Shown piece after piece: positions 21,406-33,505 of a DNA stretch of 64,000 bases (its first letter is position 1; every line of letters begins with the position of its first letter). The translations under genes and the position numbers were made by a program. The stretch spans positions 186,001 through 250,000 of the forward strand of contig JAQTOS010000001.1 of the NCBI GenBank assembly GCA_028713225.1, written 5' to 3'. This stretch comes from Candidatus Altimarinota bacterium (GTDB lineage Bacteria; Patescibacteriota; Gracilibacteria; BD1-5; UBA6164). Under the pieces are notes generated by a model. That model was not told the origin of the DNA and did no database searches. It saw only the letters and a program-made list of their open reading frames with translations.

Positions 21406-21645
21406 ATGCTTAAAATAAGACTAGCGAGAGCTTGAAAGAAAAATTCACCATTTTTTAGATTGGTTTTAACTGAAGATTCTGCTGCTGCTAAACACGGTTA
21501 TAAAGAAATACTTGGTTTTTTTAATCCTATGACTAAAGAATTTAAAATAAATGATTTAGACAAAATTAAAAAATATATATCTAATGGTGCTCAATTTTCA
21601 GAAAGAGTTGTTAAATTAATGAAAATGAATGACATTTCTCTATAA
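21406..21645 (+). CDS. rpsP: Small ribosomal subunit protein bS16
   Basis: 79 residues. MLKIRLARAGKKNSPFFRLV is the conserved N-terminus (Gly by TGA), followed by EILGFFNP. A terminator follows, then khpA, reproducing the common bacterial rpsP-khpA order. Confidence 0.95.
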
Positions 21646-21652
21646 TTTTACC

Positions 21653-21690
21653 ATAATACCCCCTAAGATTCATTTTTTAAGGGGTATTAT
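21653..21690 (+). terminator. rpsP terminator
   Basis: ATAATACCCC stem with complement, about 18-nt loop, followed by T-rich sequence. Confidence 0.65.
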
Positions 21691-21717
21691 TTTTATTTTT
21701 TAAAACATATAAATTTC

Positions 21718-21954
21718 ATGAAAGAAGTAGATTTTTTAAAATTTGTTGTTGAGAACATAGTTGCTCATAAAAATGAAATAGAAATAGAAAGAAAAGAAGA
21801 TGAATTTGGTGTTTTATTGACTTTAAAGGTTAATAAAGAAGATATGCCTTATATAATAGGTAAAGGGTGAAATATAGTTACATCTATGAGATCTTTACTT
21901 AGAGTTTTAGGTTTGAAATTAGGTAAAAAAATTAACTTAAAAGTTTTGGATTAA
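21718..21954 (+). CDS. khpA: KH-domain RNA-binding protein KhpA
   Basis: 78 residues, one KH domain with the signature YIIGKGGNIV (second Gly of GKGG by TGA). KhpA binds RNA, often with KhpB/Jag, and is linked to cell elongation and post-transcriptional control in Gram-positive bacteria. Position right after rpsP supports the call. Confidence 0.9.
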
Positions 21955-22044
21955 TTTTTATAAAAATTAATTTTGTGATTTAACTCAATTTGAGTATATT
22001 AAATATGACTTGAATTTACCTTTAAATTTAACTTTAAAAAACTT

Positions 22045-22485
22045 ATGTTTATTGAAATTGCTAATGCCGCTGCTGTTACAACAACTCCACTTTTTACATC
22101 AAGAATGGAATTAGGAGATTTTATACTTCTTGCTATTTCTCTACTTGTTTTTTTTGCTTGAATCTTCTCTATAGGATATATTCTACGGGGATGATTATTA
22201 CTTATACTTTCTGGTGGAAAAGATGATAAAATGAAACCAGCTATCAATTCTATAAGATATGCAATAATTTGATTTATCGTTATAGTTTTATCACTATACA
22301 TATTTCCTAGAATAGCAGGTCTTCTTGGTTTAGATGTTTCTAAATATTCTAGTCCAGATAAAATATTTAAACAAATCAAAACACTTTGAGATAAAGTACT
22401 TTGAACTCAGTCATCAACAGAATTAGATATTAATTCTAGTGATACTACTCCTGCTCAATTGCCTGATGATTTCTCAAATTTATAA
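22045..22485 (+). CDS. Two-TM VirB2/TrbC-like pilin candidate
   Basis: 146 residues. Two TM helices (FILLAISLLVFFAGIFSIGYIL and YAIIGFIVIVLSLYIF) are separated by GGLLLILSGGKDDKMKPAINS, the same helix/charged-loop/helix plan as the 2308-4790 proteins. No clear cleavable signal. The C-terminal tail of about 45 residues is polar. Likely another subunit of the secretion or pilus system, although it is 17 kb away. Ends 2 nt before a long palindrome. Confidence 0.6.
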
Positions 22486-22487
22486 AT

Positions 22488-22527
22488 ATAAAAAAATCAC
22501 AAAATTTAAATTTTGTGATTTTTTTAT
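22488..22527. terminator. 40-bp loop-free palindromic bidirectional terminator
   Basis: ATAAAAAATCACAAAATTT is embedded in a 40-bp perfect palindrome with no unpaired centre, between convergent genes. The stop codon of the minus-strand gene (22524-22526) is inside it. Confidence 0.85.
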
Positions 22528-22931
22528 TCTCTTATGTCTTTTTTGAATATAAAATATATCCATTTTTCAAAATTAGTCATATTATCATAAATATTTGTTT
22601 GAGTTGCTTCTTCATCAGTATCTGCAACTTGTTTTTCTGTTGTTTTTATAAATTTAGTATATTGGCTTTCACTAGTTATATATACAACTTTTTCTCATTT
22701 ATTTTTCATTCCTTGTTCTTCTTTCAAAACTTTATTTTTATAACTTTCAGTATTTAGATAATCAAGTGTTCTTTTGTAATTATCTATATGTGAGCTTATT
22801 TTAGTGTTTTCAATGTTTAGGTATTCTATATTTGAATTAATTAGATATTCCTTATATTTATAGCTTACAATTAAGTACATTAAATATAACATAACAACAA
22901 TTAATACAAAAAATATGTATTGTTTTCTCAT
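22524..22931 (-). CDS. FtsB/DivIC-like septum formation protein
   Basis: 135 residues. An N-terminal TM (YIFFVLIVVMLYLMYLIV) is followed directly by a coiled coil and then VLKEEQGMKNKGEKVVYIT, matching the FtsB/DivIC layout and its post-coil LGxxxPGExv pattern. These bitopic proteins join the FtsL/FtsQ divisome subcomplex. Single gene with its stop inside the palindromic terminator. Sequence identity is low, so the call rests on architecture. Confidence 0.7.
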
Positions 22932-23009
22932 AAATTAAAAATATTTGAATAATTATTTATTTTTGTTAGAATGGATTATAAATAATTTAGCTTATTTAAC
23001 AAATTAAAA

Positions 23010-24320
23010 ATGAAAATAATTTTAAATAAATTCGTTATACTTACAGTTCTTATAATATTTTCTCTTATAGCTTATCAAATTTATCAAATCAACAATTCTT
23101 TTGCTTATAAAGATACTAATTCTTATTTCCATATAATTAAGGGGAATTGATATATAAGTACTTCTGGAACTAAAAAAATACTTAGAGAAACAAGTTCTAA
23201 GGAAATTCTTAAAGCCTGAGATATAGTTTCAACTATTTGATGAGAGAGTTTATGAGTAATAGAATGGTGAGATAATTCTATAACAAGAATTTGAGGTAAT
23301 TCAAAATTAGAAATAAAAGAAACGGATATTAGATGAGATTTATCAAGTATAAAAATAAATTTCAAATTAATTGAGTGAAAATCTTGGTCAAATGTCGTAT
23401 CAATGTTTGATTCTAATTCTCATTTTAATGAAGAATTTCAAGATGTTATAGCTTGAGTTAGATGAACAGTTTTTGAGGTAAATTTGGACAATGATTATGT
23501 TTATGTAAAAGATCATCAAGTAGAAATAAATAATATCTCAAAAAATGAAATAAAAACTTTAAATGCAGGAGATTATTATTCTTTGAATTTACTTGAAATT
23601 ATCAAAAATCTGGATGGAAAAGCTAAAGATGCTTTGTGGCAAACTATGAATGAAAACATAGATAAAGATTATATAAAATCTATTACTTCAAAGGCAATAA
23701 ATCAATTAAATTCTTATAAGTGAAAATTTAATATAAATAATTATCTAGATTCAAAATATACAGTTACAAATGAACTTCAAAAATCTAATCCAAATATGGA
23801 CAAAATAAAGAAATTAATTTCTGAAATGACAGATGAAGATAAAAATAAGCTTTATTATATGCTTATGTTTGATTATCAAAAATTAAACATTATAGATTCT
23901 TCATCTGATATATTCATAAAAAAAATGAATTATAGAGATGCTTTGATGCTTGTAGCTACGGATGAAAATAAAAAAACTATTTTAAAATATACTTTTTATG
24001 ATTTAAATGATAGTTTAAATACTTATTCTTGAGCAAATTTAGATAGTATTACAGGATTTTTATGAGCAAATAAGAATTATATAAGTTCTATTTGAGTTGA
24101 TACTTCTGTAGTTGATTTATCAGGGAAAAATTTGAACCTAGATTGATTAAAAAATATTATGTGAAATAATATGCAAAATTTGGAAAATATTTTGTGAGTA
24201 GAAAAATTAAAGGCTCTGAAATGAGATACAGTAAAAGATACTTTGAATAATATAAATGATTCTGCAAAGGAAAAAGTGAATGATACACTAAACAGTATTT
24301 TTAATTCAATTAAAAAATAA
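23010..24320 (+). CDS. FecR-domain membrane-anchored protein
   Basis: 436 residues. N-terminal TM helix, then a FecR-type beta domain: ILKAGDIVSTIGGESLGVIEWGDNSITRI, later AGVRGTVFEVN (the classic xxRGTxFxV). The C-terminal 230 residues are helical and Lys/Asp/Asn-rich with no named family. It starts a tight pair with the downstream adenylate cyclase (2 nt apart). In many bacteria FecR-domain proteins are encoded beside CHASE2 cyclases, so it probably senses an envelope ligand for the cyclase (inference). Confidence 0.82.
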
Positions 24321-24322
24321 TT

Positions 24323-26374
24323 ATGCAATTTAAAAATTTTATTACAAGACATAAAAAATCTTCAGTTATATTGTTATCAAGTTTATTGTTTCTAATATCA
24401 TATTTTTGACTTTGAGTATTTTCTTATACCATTGATAAAGATTTGTATTATTTGATTAAGGAATTTGTTTCGAATGATAAAGTTACTAAAAATGTAGTAA
24501 TTGTTGAAATAGATGATAAAACATTAAATAAAACAGGCTTTCCTATGGATAGGAAATATTTCATAGACACTTTAAAACATATTGATGAAGGTCATCCAGC
24601 AACAGTGTGAATAGATGTATTTTTTGCAGATAAATGAACTAATCCAGTTACAGATAAATTACTTGCTCAAAAATTTAAAGAATCAGGAAATATAGTGCTT
24701 GGTTCAGCAATTCTAAATTGAAAAACTCTTGAAAAACCATATAAACTTTTTTCTGATTCAGTAAAAACAGTTTCATATTATCCGCCAATACTTGATCCTA
24801 AAAATGATAAAGTTTATTCTATAAGACCATTTAGAACTTTTGATAATTGAGAAGTATTGGAAAATTTTTCATTTGCACTTTTAAGAAATTATTATTCTTA
24901 TATTTATTCTAAAGATTTCTCTTTTAAATCTGATTTAGGAGAAAAAAATTATGATTTCCCAAATTCAAAAGTATATCTTTGAGATTTTTCAGATAATGCA
25001 AAATTGGATATAAATTATAGTGAGCCAAAGAAATTTGATACTCTTAGTTTTTATGATGTATATAATGGTGAATTTAACCCAGAACAACTAAAAGATAAAA
25101 TTGTAATAATCGGTTATACTGCAGAATGAGTAAAAGATGATTTTATCGTTCCAGAATATGGAATAGTAAAATGAATTTATGTTCATGCAAATGCTATAAA
25201 TACTATTATGAACAAAGATTATATAAAATATTTTAACAAAAATATAGAATATGTAATTGGTTTTTTATTTGCTATTATAATAGTATATTTAAATGTTTTT
25301 TACATTAGAAAAGAATCATTATTTTTGATACTTTTTGAAACTTTCGCATTGTTTATAATAGTTTTATTTGCATACTTAATATCATTTCTTTGGTTTTGAA
25401 TAATATTTAATTTTCCTTTTGAATTTATATTCACACTAGCTGCGGCTTTTGTTCTGTCATCTAGTATAAAATCATATTTTGAAGAATGAAATAAAATAAG
25501 GTTAAATCAAGCTTTGGCAGAATATGTTTCTCAAGATATAGCAAGTGAAATACTTCATTGAACTTGAGCTGTAAATTTGAGTTGAGAAAAGAAAAGAATA
25601 ACTACTTTTTTTTCTGATTTAGCTGGATTTACTACACTTTCAGAAAAATTATCACCAGAAGAATTAGTATGATTTTTGAGATCTTATTTATGAGAAATGT
25701 CTGGGATTATAATGGATAATAAATGATTTATTAATAAATATGAATGAGATGCTATAATGGCTTTGTGGTGAGTATTTTGAAAGACACGAGAAACTTCTAA
25801 TTATGATGCTTGTTTTTCTGCAATTATTCAACAAAAACATATTTTTTTGATGAATCAAAGAAGACTTGAAATGTGAGAATGAGAAGTATGAGTAAGAATG
25901 GGGATAAACTATTGAGATGCAATTATTTGAAATATCGGGCGAGAATGAAGAAAAATGGAATTTACAGCACTTGGAGATAGTGTAAATCTGGCTTCTCGTT
26001 TGGAATGAGTAAATAAATTTTATGGAACAGCGATTTGTGTTAGTGAATCAGTTTACGATGAAGTAAAAGATAGTTTTGAATTTAGGTATCTTGATAAGAT
26101 AAGAGTTAAATGAAAAAATGAACCAATAAATATTTATGAACTTATTTGTTTAAAAGGAGATTTAACTGATATGAAAAAACAAATTATTTCAGATTTTGAT
26201 ATAGCGATAGAATTGTATATAGCTAGAAAATTTCCAGATGCTTTAGAAATATTCAAAAAATTGGCTGAAATTTGAGATAAACCAAGTCAAACTTATAAAA
26301 ACAGATGTGAATTATATCTAGAAAATCCACCAAGTGAAAGTTGGGATTTAGTATGGACTATGAATGAAAAATAG
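24323..26374 (+). CDS. CHASE2-type class III adenylate/guanylate cyclase
   Basis: 683 residues. A TM helix, an extracellular CHASE2 sensor domain (VVIVEIDDKTLNKTGFPMDR, GIDVFF, DKIVIIGYTA), three TM helices, then a class III catalytic domain with TTFFSDLAGFTTLSE (first metal Asp), KYEGDAIMALWG (second metal site) and ALGDSVNLASRLEG. A TPR-like C-terminal tail follows. Converts ATP to cAMP (or GTP to cGMP; specificity not decided here). Co-transcribed with the FecR gene. Stop is TAG. Confidence 0.9.
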
Positions 26375-26415
26375 CAAAATGATTCAAATTTTTGCAAAAA
26401 AAATTAAATTATGAT

Positions 26416-26451
26416 AAAGTAGGGATAGATTTACAAATTTATCCCTACTTT
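26416..26451 (+). terminator. Terminator after the cyclase
   Basis: AAAGTAGGGATA and complement, 12-nt loop, T-run; 2 nt before the next start codon. Confidence 0.65.
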
Positions 26452-26453
26452 TT

Positions 26454-28604
26454 ATGAAAACTAAAGAACGAGTTAGAAGTTCTACATGATGATGAAAAAC
26501 TCCTACTATGAGCCCAGCAATCAATAGTAGAAGAGTAGAAGTTTTAGAAACAACAACAACAATATTATCAGAAACAAATTGAACTTGGTCTGAAATAAAG
26601 GCAAAATATAATTCTATAGTAGAAGAAGATTGACTAGTAAAAGTAGATTTTTCTAATTTTAAGTTTGAAAAAGAATCATCTTGAAATTTAATGCTATTAA
26701 ATTTTTTTAAAGATTTGTTCAACAAAGGTTTTTATATGAAAGGGATTTATAATAATCTTGAAATTTTAAATAAGATTTATGATGTAAAATATTTTAAACA
26801 AGAAGATACATTTATTTTAGGAACAGCTGTATCTAGAATGTCAAAAGAAGACCTAAATATGTATTCAAAACCGGAATTATCAGGAAAAAATGATTTTGCT
26901 AAATATGACTTTCTTCCTTCACAAATTTATGATAGAGATAAATTTATAGCAAATTTATATAAAAATTGAATAGTTTATTGATATGATAAAAAGGGAATTG
27001 AAGATTGAATAGACCATTCTCTTAGTTGATATAAACAAAAATTATACCTTACTATTGCAAGACAAAAAGAAGCAGTAAATGGTATAGATGCCAGTGTAAA
27101 AATAGTTTCAAGCAAAGTTAAAGAAGATTATAGAGCTCGAACTATTGTTAAAAACTGATTAGATTCAAAGGAACAAGCAAAGTATTTTGAATTTGCGAAT
27201 TCTACTAATTCTGTTGAAGCTTGAATAAAAATAATCAAAAAAATCCCTGCAACTACATGAGAACCTGGAAGAAATGTTTTAGGTAAAGTTATTGCTAATA
27301 TTCCTGGGGCAGATAAAATTATTTTATCTGACATGATTTGAGAATGACTTGAGGTAAGAACGGATGAAAATTGAGAGGAATTTGTTTTTACTAGTAGAGC
27401 TTGAAAATTACAAGAGGATAGAGCTACAGGAAAACGTTTTGTTACAGAATGATATAAATTTAATGAAATAGATCATAATCATACAGGAGATATTGATCTA
27501 GTTGAAAATGAGAATTATTCTATTGAGTGAGATATACAACAATGAAGAAAAATAAAAGGTAATTGAAAATATGTAGAAATAGGTGGAAATGTTTTTTGAA
27601 CAATAGAAGTGGGGGGAGAAACAGATATTTTAATAAAATGACATTTGAGTTGAAAAGCTAAAATTATTCATCACTGAACTTGAAAAATAGTAATAGAGTG
27701 AAAAATTATGACTGGGGCCCTTTTAAATGCTAGAAAATCACATCTAAAATTAGGATCTTTAGAAATATGAAATATATTTGTTAATGAATTGGAATTAGAA
27801 ACATTTGCAGCTTGAAACATCGTTGCAAGAACTATGGATATAACAGATTTTAGTATTGGTCAAAATGCTAAAGTAAGTTTAATATGAGAAAATATACATA
27901 TTAAAAATTTTAATTCTCCATGAATTTGTAGAGTAACTTTGATGTCAAAATTTCTTAATTCTTGAGAAAAAAAGAAAAATTTTGATAGCGAAATAATAGC
28001 AAAAAAAGAAGAAATAAAAAATATTATTCTTAAAGATTTTAAAGCTATACAATTAAATTTATCAGATCCATTTCTTTTAGATTCTATTGATTCTATAGCT
28101 CCAAATGTAGAAAAATATATACAAATATCAAAGTGAAAATTAACTCTTTTATGACGTAAGGAAAATGAAGTTCCAGAAAAATATAAGGCTGCAGTGAAAA
28201 AGTTGATGTTAGAATTACCTACAAAAGAGCAAAATTATACATATGATCTTAAAAGAAATATCTGTACTCAAAACATATCGGAAGAATTAAATCCAGTAAT
28301 AGTTGCTTATAATAAAATCTCAGGTCTTTATAATGAAATAGCTAAAAAGAGAGAAACTATTGAGAAAATTAATAATATTCCAACTAGCTCATCCCTTAAA
28401 ATAGATAAACCAAGGCCATTATCTATAATTGAATTATATTCATATGAAACTGGGGAAAAAGATTTTTATGAATTAATAGATGATAAGGAACTTATATCTT
28501 TAATTAGATGAGATAGACCAATTGATTGAATCATATTTTCTAGAACAAATTTTAAACTTGGATCATCTCCTGTTAATTATATTTCAGACAAAAAAGAAGC
28601 CTAA
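26454..28604 (+). CDS. FapA/DUF342-family protein
   Basis: 716 residues. The middle part shows the DUF342 pattern: PGRNVLGKVI, RTDENGEEFVFTSRAGKL, then a right-handed beta-helix-like series (GNGKYVEIGGNVFGTIEVGG, ILIKGHLSGKAKIIHHGTG) with Gly largely TGA, and a C-terminal helical coil. FapA-like proteins include Vibrio FapA, a polarity/membrane-association factor, and polymer-forming relatives. No flagellar genes are present, so a scaffold or polarity role is likelier than flagellar assembly (inference). Its stop is inside the terminator palindrome. Confidence 0.75.
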
Positions 28605-28616
28605 GGCTTCTTTTTT
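28590..28616. terminator. 27-bp bidirectional palindromic terminator
   Basis: AAAAAAGAAGCCT, 1-nt centre, exact complement. Contains the stop codons of both convergent genes (28602-28604 on plus; 28615-28617 overlaps on minus). Confidence 0.85.
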
Positions 28617-29805
28617 AATTTTTAAATTGTACTAGTTCAACATCAAATATTAGTTTTTTTCAAGCAAGGAAGTGATTGAAATCAACTTTTACTTTATCTC
28701 AAATTACAGATAGAATTTTCGCTTTTCACATTCCAGTTTGTATTTCAAGACCAGCTTTTGGATCTATTCCAGCAGTTTTAAATTCTTTTAAATCTAGGTC
28801 TTTTATTAATTCTTTATTAACTTCACCGTATCAGTCTTTTGCTTCTATTTCAATAGTTTTTTTCTCTCATACTTTCATTCCAAGAACTCAAGTATCAAAT
28901 CATTTAATCATTTTACCTGCTCATACTTTGAACTCTAAAGGCTGTTTTCTATCATAAGAACTATCAAATTTAGATCCATCTTCAAGTTTTCAGATATAAT
29001 TAACAGCTATTTGGTCTCAAGCCTGAACTTGTCTATTTTTGTTAGCTTCAGCTTTTTGTGCGTTTAATTCATCTAGTTTTTTCATTTCAGTATTTAAATC
29101 AAATTTATGTTCTTTTAATCCTGCATCAGAATAATCCATAATATCTACACTTATGATTTTTACATCTTTTACAGGTTTATCATTTGAATCTGTTTTTAAA
29201 CCATCAATTTTATCAATATTTTCCATTCCTTCATAAGTTTGTCCATATACAGTATGTACTCAGTCAAGCCAAGAAGTAGAAGCTGTTGCAACTATAAAAA
29301 ATTGGCTACCATTTGTATTTGGTCCACTATTTGCCATAGATAAAGCACCTTTTATATTGTGTAATTTAGAAGAAAATTCATCAGTAAATTCATGTCCGTA
29401 AATACTTTCTCCTCACATTCCTGTTCATGTTGGATCTCCTCATTGGATCATAAAATCTTTTATAACTCTATGGAAAATTAAACCATTATAATATCATTTT
29501 TTAGCCAAAGCTATAAAATTTGTAACAGCTAGAGGAGCTTCATTTGGAAATAATTTTATTTTTATAGTTCCATTTGTAGTTTTCATTACTGCAACTATAT
29601 CTCAAGCAACTGGTTTTGCTAATTGGTAATCGTTATTTGCCATATCTTCTTTATTATTATCAGTTAAATTAGTTGTTCAAGAATTTGTTTGTTCTTGATT
29701 AGAATAATTGTTTGTTTGTTGTTCTTCCTTTTTCTTATCAAAAAAACAAGAGCTAAGAGCCAAAGTTCAAACAAGACTTATTACTATTAAATTAGATTTT
29801 TTCAT
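28615..29805 (-). CDS. Lipoprotein with cyclophilin and FKBP peptidyl-prolyl isomerase domains
   Basis: 396 residues. Lipobox LALSSC near residue 20. Cyclophilin domain at about residues 65-240 ([34 protein letters not shown]), then an FKBP-type domain from about residue 275 ([53 protein letters not shown]). Both families catalyse cis-trans prolyl isomerisation. Anchored outside the membrane, it likely folds secreted proteins. This cyclophilin-then-FKBP order is the rare dual immunophilin (CFBP) arrangement. Confidence 0.88.
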
Positions 29806-29938
29806 AAAGTTCTTTATTAATTGTAAAAACAAGGCTCATTATAAAAAAAACTCCAATTTTTACAACAAAATATTTTTAAATTTTACATTTAGTATCTTTT
29901 TTATAGACTCCTTCTTGTTACATTTTTATAAAAGCACA

Positions 29939-30790
29939 ATGATTTGATTATTACTTTGACTTATATGAACTTTTTTTGAAGAAATAAATAACTCTATATC
30001 AAAAGAAAAATCCCAGAAAATAGATTTACTTAAAATATGAATAATAACTAGTTTTTTCTCTATTATAATTTTTATATTATCACTACTTTATAAATTTTAT
30101 TTCTGAAATATAGAAATTCATTTTAATACCTGAAGTATTCCATTACTTATCGTAAGAGTAATTGCAGAAATATTACAATCTTATGTTACTATTCTAGCTA
30201 TTAAACATAGCGATAGAAGTACTTTTTCTATAATTAGGATACTTACTATTCCATTATTGTTACTAGTTGATATTATAATGTGATATAGTTTTTCAATATT
30301 TTCTATAATTTGAATATTTATAATAGTTTTTTCTTTTATATGATTTAATTTAAAATTAAAAACTATAAATTTTAAATGATGGTATTTGGTTTTATTTACT
30401 GCAGTTAATGCTGTTATTACTATGTCATTATTTAAATATTCTCTTAGTCATTATCATAACTCTGTTGAAATAGATCAGATGCTTATGAGTATAGGTATAT
30501 TTCTATTTTTTATAATCTTTAATCGGTATAAACACAGAACTTGCTGATTAAAATTGATTTTTCAAGATAGAGCTTTTGTTTATCAATGAGTATCAATTGC
30601 AATAGCATGATTACTACTTAGTTATACTTTTTTATATATGAATGCATCAGAAGCATCAGCATTAAAAAGAGCTTGAGAAATGTTTTGGTCCATTATTTCT
30701 TGAGTAATCTTTTTCAAAGAGAAGCATTTATTCAAAAAGTTAACATTTGCATTTATAATAGTTATATGACTTATAGTTATGTTTCTATAA
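29939..30790 (+). CDS. EamA/DMT-family transporter-like membrane protein
   Basis: 283 residues, about ten hydrophobic helices in two five-helix halves; short basic loops. The end KRAGEMFWSIISGVIFFKEKH matches the second EamA repeat (alanine- or proline-rich helix then FxE near the end). Substrate unknown. Divergent from the PPIase lipoprotein; convergent with typA across a terminator. Confidence 0.7.
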
Positions 30791-30794
30791 AAAT

Positions 30795-30828
30795 AAAAAG
30801 ACTTGGGAACAATTCCTCAAGTCTTTTT
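30795..30828. terminator. Bidirectional terminator, EamA/typA
   Basis: AAAAAGACTTG with perfect complement, 12-nt loop, A/T-runs. Confidence 0.7.
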
Positions 30829-30839
30829 TATTTTTATAA

Positions 30840-32636
30840 TTAGCCATTTTTACCAGCTCTTTTTCTATCAGTTTCAGTTAAATATTTTTTTCTGATTCTA
30901 ATTGAAAGTGGAGTTACTTCAACATATTCGCCTCTACCGATATAATCTATTGCTTCTTCTAAACTCTTTTTATTAATTGGAGTAAGTCTAAGCGCTTCAT
31001 CAGTACCAGAAGATCTAACGTTTGTTAATTGTTTATTTTTACAAGCATTTACTACTAGATCTCATCCTTTTAGATGTTCACCAATAATCATACCTTCGTA
31101 AATTTCAACAGCTGGATCAACGAAAAGTGGTCATCTTTCTTGTAATTTCCATAGAGAGTAAGCCATAGTTTTGTCTGTTTCTCAAGATATCATAGAACCA
31201 ACATCTCTTTTTTCAATTTCACCTTTATATGGACCATATCATTCAAAAGAAGAAGTTAATATACCTTCACCTTTAGTAAGAGTAGTAAATTCAGATTTGA
31301 AACCAAGAAGTCATCTAGTTGGAATTAAAAATTCTAAATTAGTTGTTCCCATATCAGTAGACATGTTTAACATTTCTCATTTTCTTTTACCCATTTGAGC
31401 AATAACTCAACCTGCTGATTCATCAGGAACAGAGATTGAAACTATTTCCATAGGTTCCATTTTTACATGATTTTCTTCATGCATGATTACTTGAGGAGCT
31501 CAAACTTGTAATTCAAATCCTTCTCTTCTCATAGTTTCAATTAGAACTGATAAATGTAATTCTCATCTACCAGAAACAATGAAGTTTTCATCAGAAAAAT
31601 CTATTTGCATTCAAACATTTGTTTCTAATTCTCTTTCAAGTCTATCTCTGATTTGTCTAGAAGTTACGAATTTACCTTCTCTTCCTGCAAATGGAGAATT
31701 GTTTACCAAGAATTCCATTCTTAGAGTAGGTTCATCAATAGTAATTGGTGGTAATACAGGAACATCAGCATTTTCAGCAATAGTTTCTCATACGAAGATA
31801 TCTGGTATTCAAGCAACAGTTACTATATCTCAAGCAACAGCTTCAGTTGATTTTACTTTTTTAAGACCTTCATTTGTTAATATTTCAGAAATTTTACCAT
31901 TTCTTTTTACTCAGTCATTACTAGTAATAATTACTTGTTGACCAACTTTGATTTTACCTTCATAAACTCTACCAATAGCTAGTCTACCTAAGAAATTATC
32001 ATAAGCTAGATTAGCAACTTGCATTCTAAATGGTTTAGTTGTATCATTTGGAGATTCCGCAACTTTTTCCATTATTAGGTCAAATAGAGGAGTGATATCT
32101 TTTGAATCATCTTCTAAATTGATTTTTGCTATACCTTCTCTTGCAATTGCATAAGCTACTGGGAAATCTAATTGTTCATCTGTAGCACCAAGTTTAACGA
32201 AAAGATCAAAAACCATATCAACAACTTCATCTGGTCTAGCAGTAGGTTTGTCGATTTTGTTTATTACAACGATAGGTTTGATTCCTAATTCTAGTGATTT
32301 TTTTAATACGAATTTAGTTTGAGGCATAGGCCCTTCGTAAGCATCAACTACAAGTATAACTGAATCTACAGTTCTAAGTACTCTTTCTACTTCTGAACCA
32401 AAATCAGCATGTCCTGGCGTATCAACTATGTTTATTTTATTTCCTTTATAGAAAATAGAAGTATTTTTAGAATAGATAGTAATCCCTCTTTCTTTTTCTT
32501 GAGCATTAGAATCCATAACACAAGTTTCTACAACTTCGTTTTCTCTAAATGTTCCACTTTGTTTTAGCATTGCATCAACTAGTGTTGTTTTCCCGTGATC
32601 TACATGGGCAATTATCGCTACATTTCTTATAGACAT
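30840..32636 (-). CDS. typA: GTPase TypA/BipA
   Basis: 598 residues. [45 protein letters not shown] and NKIDKP are the G1-G4 motifs in TypA spacing; the two-thirds C-terminal region has the EF-G-like domains. Ribosome-binding GTPase for 50S assembly and stress. The first 241 residues contain no TGA although many Gly are present, in contrast to the rest. Confidence 0.95.
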
Positions 32637-32795
32637 TTACATATAAGTAAAAAAATAATATTTAATAATGAATAGTAAAAATTGAAAATTCATTAAAAGA
32701 TTTTAAATATATAAAACCGGCCTCTTTTGTAATACTCCAGAGTCCGGATTTATTTACTGGCAAATTATAGTAAAAAAGTATAAAAAAGCAAATTT
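32637..32795. other. typA upstream region with imperfect inverted repeat
   Basis: No gene. ACCGGCCTC (about 32717) and GAGTCCGGATTT (about 32741) can pair imperfectly as a hairpin in the typA leader. No known riboswitch recognised. Confidence 0.35.
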
Positions 32796-32828
32796 AAAAA
32801 AGAGCTTTCAAATCGAAAGCTCTTTTTT
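32796..32828 (-). terminator. rpsF-ssb-rpsR operon terminator
   Basis: 14-bp perfect stem AAAAAAGAGCTTTC, 5-nt loop, T-run. Confidence 0.75.
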
Positions 32829-32836
32829 AAATTATA

Positions 32837-33052
32837 TTAATCATTGAATGTAGGTTCAAATTTAACTATGAAAGGAAGTAAAGCCATTGTTCTAGCTCTT
32901 TTAATTTCTCTAGCTAATTGTTTTTGTTTTTTTAAACTTACTCCAGTATAATATCTAGGAACGATTTTCCCAAATTTAGATATGTATTTTTTTAGAAGTT
33001 CTGTATCTTTGTAGTTTATTTCTACACCTTCTAATGGACATTTAGTAGCCAT
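32837..33052 (-). CDS. rpsR: Small ribosomal subunit protein bS18
   Basis: 71 residues. [21 protein letters not shown] and the [10 protein letters not shown] motif identify it. Third gene of the rpsF-ssb-rpsR operon. Confidence 0.95.
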   Translation of the reverse strand: MATKCPLEGVEINYKDTELLKKYISKFGKIVPRYYTGVSLKKQKQLAREIKRARTMALLPFIVKFEPTFND

Positions 33053-33071
33053 CTTTTAGATAATTTAAAAA

Positions 33072-33473
33072 TTAAAATTTATCATCTTCTTCAAATAAAT
33101 CATCATCTAGAATTTCTTCATCATGTGATTCACTAAAATCAGATTTTTTGTTTAAAAATATTAAGTTTGTTACAACTATTTCAGTTTTATAATTTTTTTC
33201 TCAATTTTCTTTTTCTATAATTCTAGTTCTCAGTCTTCATTCTATGTAAACAAGTTTACCTTTTGTAAGAGAAATTTCTAATTTGTCAGCTAAAGTTCCC
33301 CAAGCTACACAATTATGAAATTCAGACTCAGATTTGTTTTCTCCAGTAGCAGTTTTGAAATATCTATTAGTTGCAATTGTAAAAAGTGCAATTTTTTTCT
33401 TTCAATCATTTTGTTTTACTGAAGCATCTCTAGTTACATTACCAATAAGAATAACCTTGTTAACTGTTCTCAT
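33072..33473 (-). CDS. ssb: Single-stranded DNA-binding protein
   Basis: 133 residues. OB-fold signatures MRTVNKVILIGNVTRD, EFHNCVAWGTLADKL and GKLVYIEGRLRTR. C-terminal acidic tail EEILDDDLFEEDDKF resembles the protein-interaction tip (classically DDDIPF). Replaces the short gap between rpsF and rpsR as in most bacteria. Confidence 0.95.
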
Positions 33474-33505
33474 CTTTTTAAAAAAAAATTATAAATCTAA
33501 ATATA

